From NCBI GenBank assembly GCA_029168955.1, contig JAPDOI010000038.1, positions 1,205,001 through 1,269,000 on the forward strand: 64,000 nucleotides of DNA, given 5' to 3'. The position numbers and the translations under genes are program-made. Under the pieces are notes generated by a model. That model was not told the origin of the DNA, did not search any database, and saw only the letters and a list, made by a program, of their open reading frames with translations. The DNA comes from Aplectana chamaeleonis. Its lineage: Eukaryota > Nematoda > Chromadorea > Rhabditida > Cosmocercidae. Below, piece by piece: positions 45,663 to 56,559 of this stretch (positions are counted from its first letter, which is position 1; each line of letters starts with the position of its first letter).

Positions 45663-46875
45663 GACATGGTGTTGTATTCAACTCAGCTACATACCTTATG
45701 ATAAAAGTTTTCGTTGAGAGGTCCAAAATTGTTTAGCCCTCAAGAAAAGAAGTCCCTGATAGGCATGAGTGGACGAGTTTCATCGGGCAACCCTCCGTCT
45801 CAATGAGCCGCGGATCCTCATCATTCCACAGAAGCACTTGAAGAAGCGCGAGCCCTCCATGAGTGCGGATTGCGAGAAGCATAGCCCGAACAAAACTCTC
45901 ATTGGGGATACGTTAGTAGTTGCTACGGATAGGTATACGAAAGAACATTACACATGAGGACATCGCAATACGTCATCGAATTACACACAAAGAAAAAAAA
46001 ATTGCAGTTTTTTCTTTATAGATCGATAAAGGATGCAAAAATGCAAAACGACCCACGCCCATTTATTATTACTATTGTTTAATTATGATGTCATTAAACT
46101 TCCGGAGTAGGGAACCAAATTGACTGAAACAATTAGATGAATCGGTCCTGTTTTTTTTTTGATTTTTCATTAACAAACATAAAATTCAATAGGGTGAGAA
46201 CAGGTTTTCGAAACCTGATAACGTCAACCAATTTTTTATAGCTGATAAATTTTAACAGCGTCGTTCTACCAATCTCCAAATCACTGCTGTTGTTGTCTGA
46301 GCTCCTCCAGTTCGTATTCGTGCGAAAAGGGAACAGGTATGGCAGGTTCGCAACAGCAGCGGCTAGGACAGTAACAGCCGGTGACCCGCAGATTGGTAAA
46401 ACGAGCCGAGCTCGGGAGTAGAAATCACATGAGTATACTAATTGACTACACCCCATCCAAATTATTTTTAAGTGCCCGAAATTTTCAAATTTTTTATCCG
46501 AAAATATCCGATCATCCGATCCGAAAAATAAATTCGTGCCATAATTTTGAACTACTCACCGGCAAAACTTTTACCGAATTTGCAGTGAGTGGTCTGCTGA
46601 CATTTATATTCTGATGCATTTACAAATATGCCTCCTGGATCCAAAAAAGCAGATAAAAGAGTAATCAGCACGATTTCTATTTTACCCAAAAAAATTCCGG
46701 GTATATGTGTATTAGAGAAGCTCGTTCTTTGAATGAGAGTTTAACAGAAGTCGGTTTTCCAACAATCTGCTCTAATCCTAGCCTCCATCAGTGATTCAGT
46801 ATTGAAAATGCCTGCCACATTCACAACATCACTCAGCAGAAATCAATACTCTAAACTCGTGTAACAAAAGCTCAC

Positions 46876-47080
46876 TGTCAAATGGTAGCGGAGGCGTTGG
46901 TTCATGACATTCTACTGAAAGCGGTCTTGTAATGTAGAGATAGACGATTATTGCGAACAGTATCCACACAGTCCAATACTTCGGGAGGCACTGCACCAGT
47001 CCATGTCCATCACCATCAGTCCCAACAATCGCCGTGGACAGTGTGTGCACAATATGATTAAGCCACTCGACGCCATCCAT
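46876..47080 (-). CDS. Candidate alternative first exon with membrane anchor (alpha-KAP-like)
   Basis: A minus-strand frame opens with ATG at 47080 (MDGVEWLNHIVHTL) and reaches a donor CA|GTGAGC after 68 codons plus one base. That phase matches the acceptor of the CaMKII linker exon at 40653, giving a serine across the junction. The frame holds a hydrophobic run (WTVWILFAIIVYLYI, about residues 40-54), long enough for a single membrane span, then a proline-rich tail. Mammalian CAMK2A makes alpha-KAP this way, from an intronic promoter whose first exon encodes a hydrophobic anchor joined to the hub domain. That analogy is established knowledge; its application here is inference. Immediately upstream, another open frame (47146-47335) also ends in phase at CAG|GTCAG and has a hydrophobic run built from ATC/GTC repeats, so which frame, if any, is used is open. 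The frame could also be chance: one in three would fit the phase. Confidence 0.35.
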
Positions 47081-48597
47081 TCCTCATGATGAGCAGCACC
47101 AATTGGCTGTGTACAGGGTGAAGCAGGGAGCGTCCGGCTTCTGACCTGCACTGGCAACGGTGGCGTCCACGATGACGATGACGATGCTGATGATGATGAT
47201 GGGGGTGGTGGTGCTGGTGGTGCTTTGTGAGAGAATGAGAGACTTCCGTAAAGCCGCTGTAATAGCTGGCTGGCTCGGGCGCTCACGGCCAGCAGGCCAG
47301 AGCACAGCAACGAACACACACACACGCACACGCACTATGATGATTACGTGAGAAAACGCCTAGAGCCGCCCCGACCGAACACACAAAATGCAAAAAATAT
47401 CTAACCAGCAGGCCAGAATAGTGTGGGAATAGGGTTGCTAGAGTAAATTATTGAGAACGACATTTCGCCAGGTTGTTTATTTATTCATTGAATACGATGC
47501 TCTTTTTTTCGCGCAGTCGGTTTGAATGATTTTTCATGGGAACAAACGGCAGACATCCCTTCTTTAAATGAAATAGAAAGCGATCCAGCCCTACACGTAA
47601 ACGAGCAGGACCCTTGTTATTATGGTTATAATGTAGTAGCACTTGATTAAGCAACTGTCCGAGATGATACAGTTTTATTCGGCTAACGTTTCGGCGTTTT
47701 CGCCTTCGCCAGAGCCTGGAATGCGAAAGACACATAAGAATTTAGCCGACCAAGCACTACTTCACAGCAAAAAGAGAAAGTTTCCAAGAAAAATAGGCGA
47801 AAAACAACGTCGTCAGCATTTTAAGGGTACTAGCCTCCAGAAAACAGACCAAGGCCTGCCAGACACCTTCAATTGAACTCAGATGGCGGGTGAATGAGCG
47901 GGACCACATCAGACCACCCACCTCGTTAGCCTTCAGAAGGCCGATCAAGCCCATAAGCAGATCAAAACCTTAAAAGATCTATAATGCCCTATCGGGCTTT
48001 TGTTTGCCTGAAAAGCGAGCCAAATTAAGGTCAAGAGAACAATTAAAAAATGACGATGCAGTTAACGGGCCCCCGTTCGAATTTGTGCGCGCGTACAAGA
48101 CGGAGCGCGGGAAATTTGACTGACACTAATGCGCAGTCATTATTCCCAAGTGAATTTTAGGACTCCCGAGGATTCTTGATACCTTCATCACTAGGTTCTA
48201 TGTGTGATGGGGAGGCCACTGTAGTATCGCGCTTGGCCACGCTCATTTTTTCCGTGCCGCAATGACTCTCCTGATTTTGGCAGGAGAGGGAGACCCCGAG
48301 TAGGTGCTAAAAATTAATGCGGCACGGTAAAACGGGCGTGGTCCAGTGCATCGCGCCACAGTGCCCCCCCCCCTTCCCACATAGCACCACCTATCACTAA
48401 CCACTCCGCCTTGAGTTTCAAACAAACTACACGTTGATGAAAGGACAAGTTCTCAAGAGGTACGTTTCTGCCCTTTAGGCTACTTTTTGAAAACAATGCA
48501 AAACTGCGAAGGATTGTGAACCTCGCTTCGAAATATATCGCAGTCTATGGACTTCGTCTTCGTTCCGAAAAATGCAAGCAGATGTGGGTTCCTCAGT

Positions 48598-49166
48598 TGG
48601 GACCTATCCCAGCACAAACTGGGGTTAGGAAAGATGGTTTATTGAGGGTTGTAGGGGCGACCAGAAGAAGTAATTTCAAGTTCGCTGAATCGCCCCAATA
48701 CAAACAACGTTTATAGATTGAAAAAGCATTAAAATTAATGTTATAGGACTATGAAATTCTTCCTTTTAATCAGGGTCAGGCAGACCGTTGTCCAGTACAT
48801 AAGAGGGGCTACGTACACCCCCTCAGCGACGAAAATTAGAAAAAAAAGAAAATTTCAACGTTCCACCCCTAGTGACTTTATGTCGACTACTTCGAAAGTT
48901 TAAAATTTCATGGAAACAATAAGGATTTTGTAACTTTTCTTGTTTCTTCGTTTGTCTATGCTCCTTACTGGAAAGCCTCAGGGTTTTATATCCACCTTCT
49001 GTTAAAAGCATCGGGAGAAATTTTCATTTTCGGTCCAACGTTTATACGTCCTCATCGTTGTCCCGCGGGACAGCAACTGCTTGACCCTGCTTTTGATCTC
49101 CCCCCACCCACAACACCCAATTGACCGTTTTTCAAAACACCAAATTATGCCGGGATCAGTCCCTAG
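48598..49166. mobile_element. TAGGGACTGATCCCAG-family element, diverged copy
   Basis: Left end TGGGACCTATCCCAGCACAA and inverted right end TAGGGACTGATCCCGGCAT. The 569-bp interior is more diverged than in the other copies but keeps the TTTTCAAAACACC/GGTTTATTGAGGGTTGTAGG layout. Confidence 0.6.
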
Positions 49167-49371
49167 AGAGAGGTTTTCAACAAGAGCTTGCGTAGATGGA
49201 AAGGTTGGATGGAACGAAGAGGAAACTGTTTAGACGTTTGTTGGTATATTTGTGGCCACCAATGGGTGATAACGAAGATCTTTGCAATGGAATCGCTTGA
49301 CAGAAGAGAGGATTCAGCATTTCCAAACGGCTATGTAAGGTAGACTTACGGTTTTGGTTACATGCAGCCAA

Positions 49372-49510
49372 CACAGATCGTACTGATACTTTTCGTCCCT
49401 TACTGTGTGTTGGCGCGAACTCAGTGCGCATATGTCACAACATACGTGCGCCAATCTTGCGCCAACGCACAATAAGGAACGCAAAGTATCAGCGCAATCC
49501 GTGCCGACTG
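49372..49510. repeat. Hairpin element, subfamily B copy 2
   Basis: GATCGTACTGATACTTTTCG and the inverse CGCAAAGTATCAGCGCAATC, with GTTGGCGCGAACTCAGTGCG opposite GCGCCAATCTTGCGCCAAC. Confidence 0.72.
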
Positions 49511-50769
49511 GATGTATCAATGCTTCTGAGTCATGCCTGCAACCTAACCCCTGTGATGCACAACGCTATACTCAGTACCAATTTCTAGACATTTAGGGCT
49601 AGCCTTACACCCCTTTTTATGGTTCATGCATCGGGTACTAGGAATCGAGAGGCATGTGACTTTACCCTGACTTGATCAAACATCTCAGATGAAAAAACTC
49701 GGTTCAACCAAACATATGACTTCACACAGACTCGCTCAAACAATGGTGACTTCGCAAATATTAGACGAAAATATGATTTCCGATTTCACACCACCTTTCC
49801 GTAAAAAAGGAACCCCGCTCGCGTGCCGACGCCCGGTCATCATAGCACTCCGCACTATTTCTCTTCATCCTTGAGTTGTTGTGTTAAAATTATGCCCATT
49901 TAGAGCCTGACGAAGGGTCTAAGACCCGAAACGTCGCAAGTAAAGGGTGATTTCTACTCTGTGTGCGTATGAGCTTCAACACAACTATTTGAACAACAAT
50001 AATGAAGCTCAGGGATCAAAGAATACAAAAATATGAATTCGACGAATGTATATTTTAACAGAAATTCAAACGAACGCACAGTTACTCACTTGGGAACGGA
50101 TCTGCAAAATTTTCGACTAAATTCTGGAACGTAGCAAAACGAGAAATCGTCGAGCGAAAATTCCCTTATCTCTGTGAGCCAAATTTCCTTATGACCACAA
50201 AACACCAACATCAGTTCGGTCATAACCACAAAATACGTTACGGCACCCAAATTCAATCATCGCTGCCCTCTCCTAATGAGGACCTGCACAAGACAATCGC
50301 ATGACGGTTCCAGTTCGAAAAACGCCTAATGGGTTTGTAAGAGAAAACCATTTGCCTTCCAAAACGTACGCATGCCCTTCAATCATGTTGATGAATCCAC
50401 ATGGAAATGTTCTCAGACACCCGCAGTTGTGTTCCGCCAGACCGCTGTTGCTTGTGCTTGTCTCGGGGCAAACGCCAGGTGTTCCGGTTGAAACACAGAG
50501 TATTTTGGAAAGAAACAAGCGTAAACAACCGCCGAAAAGCGATGTTTCGGGGTAAAAGACGATGTTTCGGAACAACGAGTTCGCCTTTAAACGGCAGCGA
50601 TCTGGCGAAACACAACTACGAATGCCCGAGTTAGGACGTTTTAGAGTCATACCATGTGTTCTGGAATTGGAACAGATTAGAAAATTTATGCGAAGGATGT
50701 GCAATGTTTTACGCCCATTTAAACCCGATTAGGTAATAGAATCGGTACAATACAACTGAACTTTTCGGG

Positions 50770-52015
50770 GTTAAGCCACGCGCCAATAGTCCTGTAGCCA
50801 CGCCCATCTAGTCAACATGGAACATTAAAGGTCAAATAGTTTCAATACTATTCAGTATGAGTTGGCGTAAGACTTCAACAGCTGCTATACAGGTCCATCT
50901 CTAACAGCTAATCTTAGAAGGACAAGCCACGCCCTACTCGCAGGCGAACCACGCCCATCCAGTTTGAATGAAGTATTTGAATCGATATAAAGTTTGCCCA
51001 AAAGACTAAAAATATGTAAAAGCCATTATGTAGTAAATATGTATCGAACCATAGGTATTTTCAACACGACATTCAGCAGTTCGGCCACGCCTCAAATGTC
51101 CAGTGAATACGCCCATCCGGTCGGGTTCATGCAGTTTATCAAGCTATTTATAAGCCCATGAGAATAGATGGGGTATGAGAGTCAGATTCGGTTCTAAGAT
51201 CAACCTATACGAGTCCAGCCACGCCCCTTCGGTTCAGTGGCAACACCCATCTGATCTTTGTAAATCACTCAGGATGGCACGATTTTGAGGATATGCGAGA
51301 GTATAGAGAGTGAAAAGAAAACCGGGTAACATACTTGAATAAGCTCTGAAATGCTAAACCACGCCAATTGGTCCAGTGGCCACGCCCCTCTGGTCTTCCT
51401 GGGACAATTGGGACAATATCACATCAAGAGTGAGGACTCTGGAGTGCTTCTTTATGATTCCAAACGTTCAACAGAGCGCAAAATCTGAAACAAGAAGAAA
51501 GCCTTGGCGACCTAAACACGCCCCCCACCCTGAATGGATTCTATTTCTATGCAAGTCACGTCCGTTTGTTCTAGACGACGAGTTCGAATCGGTACAACCC
51601 AAAAAATGCAATACACAAAACTTCCACGGAATTACGATAGTTATTTCAAGCTTCACGAGTTCCGCCACGCCTAAAAGGTTCAGTCGCCACGTCCATTTTA
51701 AGCACACTTCTGAAGTGACGTGAAATTTTAATAGAAATTAACCTGATATGTTATGATTCCAGGTGTTTCAAACCTGTTCCGAAACTACCAATAAGTTTCC
51801 AAGAGACCGGACACGCCCCACTTGCAGGCAAGCCGCGCCCATCTGGTCTAGATTACCTCTTCGAATCTGTATAATCTTACTATACGACGCTAACAGCACA
51901 CTTTGTTTGAGCTCAAGGAAGAAAATATGAAATAATGTACAAAGGTCATTTGTACAAAAACCGGAAATACGATTGCCACGCTCTAACGTCCCACTAGCCA
52001 CGCCTATTTTGGACT
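50770..52015. repeat. CCACGCCC tandem repeat, about 150-bp period, nine degenerate units
   Basis: A doublet of the form GCCACGCCC-(about 12 nt)-GGTCCAGTGGCCACGCCCATCTGGTC recurs near 50773, 50933, 51083, 51218, 51356, 51512, 51662, 51808 and 51973. Between doublets a GAATCGRTAYAA phrase recurs (50975, 51584, 51866). Units are diverged but in one orientation. The block ends about 30 bp from the donor of the basic first exon at 52046. CCACGCCC is the type of site bound by Sp1/KLF-class zinc fingers; binding here is speculation. Confidence 0.75.
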
Positions 52016-52045
52016 ATAACACCAACTGATAGCACTTAATCTCAC

Positions 52046-52379
52046 CTTCGTCGTCCTTCTCTGCGGCAGTGAGTGAGACTGAAGGAACAGGTATTTCCTC
52101 AGCAGTTTCCTCCACGACACACAGTGGAGCTTTTTTCACTGATGACCACCTAGGCTCCGCCTCTTTAGGCTCCTTTGATGGTATACGATCAACAACCGGT
52201 AGTGATTGCGTCTTCGTCGGCGGCGGCTTATCCATCTTCTTCTGAGCCTTGCTCAGCAGAGCCAGTTCGCTCTCAATCGCCAGATTCACGGTGTTCGCCT
52301 CATTCAGCTGTTTTGTGACGGCACTTGATCGACGTCGCCGCCGATGTCGAAGCGATCGCAGCAGTTCGACCATAGCCAT
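52046..52379 (-). CDS. unc-43: Alternative first coding exon of CaMKII gene, basic N-terminus (kinase-less isoform)
   Basis: An open frame of 111 codons plus one base begins at the ATG at 52379 and ends at the donor GAAG|GTGAG. Its phase (one leftover G) fits the first two bases of the exon at 40653, restoring the glycine of the UNC-43 linker motif GRNLLNKKE. The start is MAMVELLRSLRHRRRRRSS, an arginine-rich stretch. It is followed by a charged, low-complexity region with many K, P and E residues and no recognised domain or hydrophobic segment. A TTCAG acceptor lies 9 nt before the ATG (AG at 52389-52390), typical of a nematode trans-splice site. Read as an internal cassette exon with matching entry phase it hits stops, so it behaves as a first exon. 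Joined to the six downstream exons it predicts a 312-residue protein with hub domain but no kinase. It could instead belong to an unrelated gene, but the phase fit and codon texture argue against that. Confidence 0.7.
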
Positions 52380-52387
52380 TGCTTGTA

Positions 52388-52395
52388 ACTGAAGC
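52388..52395 (-). promoter_or_regulatory. Probable trans-splice acceptor before the basic first exon
   Basis: On the minus strand the sequence reads GCTTCAG, then TTACAAGCA, then ATG. This gives a 9-base leader between the AG and the start codon. Such short leaders are usual for SL1-trans-spliced nematode mRNAs. The upstream tract is not strongly T-rich, so the call is tentative. A cis-spliced non-coding first exon would look the same. Confidence 0.45.
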
Positions 52396-52613
52396 TATAT
52401 AGTATTCATAGCGGACGGGATAGGATTCGAGAAGGAGAACTGCCAATAAGATACATATGTGGAGATCTAGGTAGTATGAAGTATGTATAAGGCCATATCA
52501 GAGGACAGAACAGCGCAAGATAGACAAGATCACGTGAAAAACGTGTGATCCGGCGGAGCGAAAAAGGTTAAGGCCCTAGCTATACTTCCGTGGGAGCGAA
52601 AAAGGTTAAGGCC

Positions 52614-52978
52614 CTAGTTATACTTCAGCGTTCCACTGCCACTGGTTTCCGAGGCAAGTCTGCTGTTGGCCAGTTCTGAAATTTCGCTAACCGCGAACGT
52701 GCCGCAAAAGCTAGCTGCAGCCAACACTGACTTATAACCAGGGCCTAATGCAATTCTTGACGTGTTTACCTTCCAGTAGAATGACCCAACCAAGTTATCC
52801 GTTCTAACCATAGACAATGCTTTTTTGGCCTGATGTCGTCCATGACTTCAACAATTTTCAAACCTTTCAGCATTGGTCCTTCGGCAAAGTACGATATACC
52901 GATCGAAAACACAAATTCTTTTCTTTCTAACGCTACCTTCCACTTGGGCCGAAAGACTTGTTCACTTGCGAAATACAT
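52614..52978 (-). pseudogene. Possible broken coding remnant upstream of the basic first exon
   Basis: Two overlapping minus-strand frames read like one protein split by a single-base shift. The first runs MYFASEQVFRPKWKVALERK to MDDIRPKK (52978 to about 52815). The second, from the same A-run, runs ALSMVRTDNLVGSFYWKV to a TAG at 52614. The joint lies in CCAAAAAAGCATTG, a run prone to indels. Composition is protein-like, but I recognise no family. It could be a decayed gene, an exon pair with an unseen intron, or chance. Confidence 0.2.
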
Positions 52979-53446
52979 ATATGCTATAAGTCAGTGAAAA
53001 TCTTCAGTTCTGAGCATCTTTGAGTGCTTTTATTTACGTTGAGGTGAGCAGGGTTGAGAAGGCCGTTGTGGCGATTTCTGTCGCGGCTACGACCCACCAT
53101 TTTCCCTTTTTCAAAGAAAATTCCCAAAATTTTACGACCCATTGGGACCAAAAATTTTTAAAGCTTTATTTAGTGTCTAGTTGTCAATTTTGTCAAAAAA
53201 GCCCATTTTTCTTATATACAGCTTCTATGTATATAATCGGCTTTTATATTGTTGAAAATGCATACACCACGCACGCGACTAACTATTCCTACCTCATTTT
53301 ACCTTACCATGTGGTTTGAAAAAATCCTATTTTTTTCCAGAAAATTTACGACACATGCCAAAACTTTCATTTTTTTCCTGAGATTTCCAAAAATTTTACG
53401 ATCCCCCGTGACCAGTCACAACGCTGCTCAACCCTGGAGGTGAGCA

Positions 53447-53955
53447 ACCAAACCTGCCAGAGTTGACAGGGTATTTGAGCCACCTTGGAGCTAGATGATA
53501 GCGTTTGCGGAAAATTTCGACGGAGCGGAATTATTGATTTTTAGCGAATTTTGTGATTTTGCAACTTCGGTCTTTTCTGGCTTATCCGAGAAGTTTTGAC
53601 CTCGAAGCTTCAACGTTAAGTATAATGGCCAAGTCCTCACTCAATAGTATTTTTCGTCATTCGTTCGTTATCAATCGTTTTATTTTTCAAAATTCGATTT
53701 TTGCCATTTTTATCGAATTTTCAAAAAAAACGATCAATAAGTGGCGAAAAAATACTATTGCGTGGTGACTTGGCCATTATACCTAACTTTGAAGCTTCGA
53801 AACTCCTCGGCTAAGCCAGAAAAGGCCAAGGTTGCAAAATAACAAAACCCGCTAAAACTCAATAATTACGTCCCGGTGAAATTTTTCGAAAACGGTATAT
53901 TCTGGGTCGAATAAGGCTCAAATATTCTGCCAACTCTGGCAGGTTTTGTGGTTTA
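53447..53955. repeat. 500-bp palindrome
   Basis: AACCTGCCAGAGTTGACAGGG opposite CCAACTCTGGCAGGTT, and GAAGCTTCAACGTTAAGTATA opposite TATACCTAACTTTGAAGCTTC. The centre is near 53700 in an AT-rich region. No coding content. Confidence 0.75.
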
Positions 53956-53994
53956 CCTCAAAGTAAATACCTAGAAGCATTCAAGTATGCTCAG

Positions 53995-54172
53995 TACTGA
54001 AAATTATCCTCTGTAAAACGACGTAATTCTCGCGACTCAAGGCGCGTGCGGCGTGGGCGACTCTGCTGACTCCTTCTGTCATGCGCTCTCTCACTCTCTC
54101 TAACCGCCGCTCCGCACCAGCACGCGTAGAAACTATGGGCGTTTCGCGGTTTTATAGCCTTTACCACTGATT
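53995..54172. repeat. Short CTATAAAACGAC-ended element, copy 2
   Basis: The inverse of copy 1: CCTCTGTAAAACGACGTAATTC to GGTTTTATAGCCTTTACC, with CATGCGCTCTCTCACTCTC inside. It abuts a tRNA-like sequence on its right. Confidence 0.65.
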
Positions 54173-54267
54173 TATAGAATTTGTGCTTTCGATGATTATA
54201 CAGCACTTGGCCGAAGAACAGGCGCTGAAATTATCATCCTCGAAATCAACGAAGCAAAAATTTTCAT

Positions 54268-54336
54268 CCACTATGATATTGAACTTGGGAGCATACGCCT
54301 GGGAGACAGCAATACTAACCACTGCGCTACGACGTC
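54268..54336 (-). pseudogene. tRNA-like sequence (box A perfect, box B decayed)
   Basis: On the minus strand, TAGCGCAGTGG (54319-54329) fits the pol III box A consensus completely. AGTTCAATATC (54275-54285) is 8/11 to box B at a normal distance of 33 nt. The acceptor and anticodon stems do not form. It is a tRNA pseudogene or the head of a SINE. Confidence 0.4.
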
Positions 54337-54989
54337 TCTTGCGTAATGCGCTCACAGTGCGAAGATTATTCTGCGCCTATGAACTTCAGAGATTTTTGGA
54401 ATATGTGAATATATAATGCTTCTATAGTTATACAAACACCTAAATCTGGATTCCTGCGAAATCCCACTTTGCCATGGATCAGAAAATATAGCTGAATTGT
54501 TAAATCGATTAAACCGGTCACAGAGTTTAACCCCATCCCAAACATTAACTACTCAACACGAGACATGGCAAATTGGCCAAAAATGATATAAATGGGCAAT
54601 TAATTCCAGATTTATGTATGTACGGTAAGGGGAAATAGCTGAGTGAGAAGGAAAACGTATACGATTCCTTATGAGTTAGGTTCAACGGAGTACAAATTGA
54701 ACAAATAACAAGTCTAGTAATTTGCTATGCTACAATCAGCTCGATTCACCCTTTTCAACAGCACAAATCGCAAAAAGTGCATTTAACTTATTTCCTTAGC
54801 ATGAATCCACCACTATTACTGTAGTCACGGAATCAACATGAAGAAAACATGGAGGTGCATATTCACCGCCACGAATTCAGCAGCGCTAGCGGTTGCGTCG
54901 CGGCGAACGCCGACCAATATCCATTATGACCGATTCATGAACATGAGCATTCCCTGCTAAATTTCTAATGAAAAGTAAATCGAATGGCA

Positions 54990-55960
54990 GGTTTTATGAA
55001 TTCCGCATAATTTTTGAAAAACATCTTGCTTCAAATTTTTGAAGGAACGACCTTTTTATTTCAAGTCTTTTTTTATGAATGTATGCGAACAAAAAGCTGC
55101 TCCCAACTAATCAATAATCGAGTTATTATGCATAGAACTATTCGATACTCGAAAATTTACTCTGATTTTCATACCCAATTACAGAAAAAAATCTCGAACT
55201 CTTGACTAATTATCGTAATCCCATATTCGTACGCCATCACCCGAAATTTGCCGAAAATCGGAATATTTTGATTTTTCAAAAAGAAGAAAATCATAGAAAA
55301 CAAATCTATAGAAAATTTTCATTAATGGCACTTCACAAACGAGGAAAGTACCCGAAAAAAGCTCGAAGGTATATCAAAACTCTGAGTCAATCGAACTTTC
55401 CAAAAAGCGAAAATTCAAATTCCTGAAACCAAATACTGGAAATGAAACAATTCAGTCTTTTTTAATTGGATTAATTGATTTTTTTAATTTTTTCAAATGG
55501 AATAATGCAGATAGAATTAATGTACTTTTGAATGGGCCTTCTTGAAAATCTTGAATGAGTGCATGGATTGGACAACGGAGTATCACTTAATGTGAATCAA
55601 AATTGAGAAATCTGACCTTATCCAAGATTTTGGAAGAGTGAATTAAATCTGAAAATGGGACCATCAAGCGGTGCGAATAAATATTAAAAATACGAATTCA
55701 GCACTTTAAAGATTCGACCCCTCCCCCCCCAAATTTTAGAATTTTTAAATATTTTTCCAATCTAAGAAAGTATGGATTCGAAATACAGGACCACTATGAA
55801 TTTGAGTATTCCAAATTATAAACGAACATCATTGTTCATCCTCGTGTTATTCGAATATATCCCAGAAAATATTATTTCTTTTTTTTGAATTGTAAAAGAG
55901 AACTTCAGAATGAGACAAATGAAAAAAAAAACTCTACTTTCGAATGAACGTTTAGACCCA
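54990..55960. repeat. CGAAT-type AT-rich degenerate repeat, block 3
   Basis: Decayed units such as TATTCGATACTCGAAAATTT and CCGAAAATCGGAATATTTTG. A short C-run occurs at 55722. Several ORFs of 60-75 codons here have low-complexity K/N/S-rich readings and no family. Confidence 0.4.
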
Positions 55961-56559
55961 AATAATTAATCAATGAAATCAGTATGAAATCAAGTGTTCA
56001 ATCATTTAAAAAATCAGAAATAAATCATTCACTTGGAAACTTTAGGAGGCCTTATCGGACAAGAAACTTCATGAAGGCCACTTTCGATAAATTCATTCAT
56101 TTTGGAATATATCAAGACAATTTCAAACAAATTTCTAGTCATAAGATAGACCACCCATATACGCTCAGAGTAGTGGAAATCGGGTCTTTCTCGAGGGAGG
56201 TCCTAAGAAACTCTGACGTCAAGAGGGCAACAATCCAGCCTGGGACTTTTTCTGACCAAATTTATCATATACACTCCCTACTGGTTGGGTCCATCCATTA
56301 CGCTGCAACTTTTCACAGAAACGTCAACACGCTACTCCTACCCTCGGGGGAAAAACTTGAAGGTCAAAACACCGCAGTTCATTCCCGGCTCACTAGGAAA
56401 GTACATTTCGTCAAAAACGACGTTTCCAGAGAAACTCGCATCAGTAAATGTACTTCCAATAGACCTACGTTTGTAGCTGCAGAAGCCCTCTCTAAACCGA
56501 GTTATAGCGGGTTTCCTCAGTGGAACAGAAATAATACCCAGGTACACATCAAGCAATCT

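Larger units (their letters stand above)
4712..52379 (-). other. unc-43: CaMKII (unc-43-like) gene, 3' half, transcribed right to left
   Basis: This span covers the recognisable exons of a calcium/calmodulin-dependent protein kinase II gene. Six exons join without any frame error: 99+84+76+95+118+133 nt give 200 residues, the stop codon and two leading bases. They encode the linker after the calmodulin-binding segment and the whole C-terminal hub domain, which assembles CaMKII into dodecameric or tetradecameric rings in neurons and muscle. Introns between them are about 9.4, 13.0, 6.0, 1.5 and 5.5 kb. All have GT/AG ends. Catalytic-domain motifs (GxGxFS, HRDLKPEN, DFG) were searched for by eye on the minus strand and not seen, so kinase exons should lie to the right of the window. 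Two candidate alternative first exons are listed separately. Identity rests on my knowledge of UNC-43 and vertebrate CaMKII; exon positions and phases are read from the sequence. Confidence 0.93.

Noticed and set aside
47481..47735. 84-codon minus-strand ORF by a CGTTTCGGCGTTTTCGCC phrase
   Set aside because: The phrase resembles ends of common non-coding repeats. The reading has no family and no splice support.
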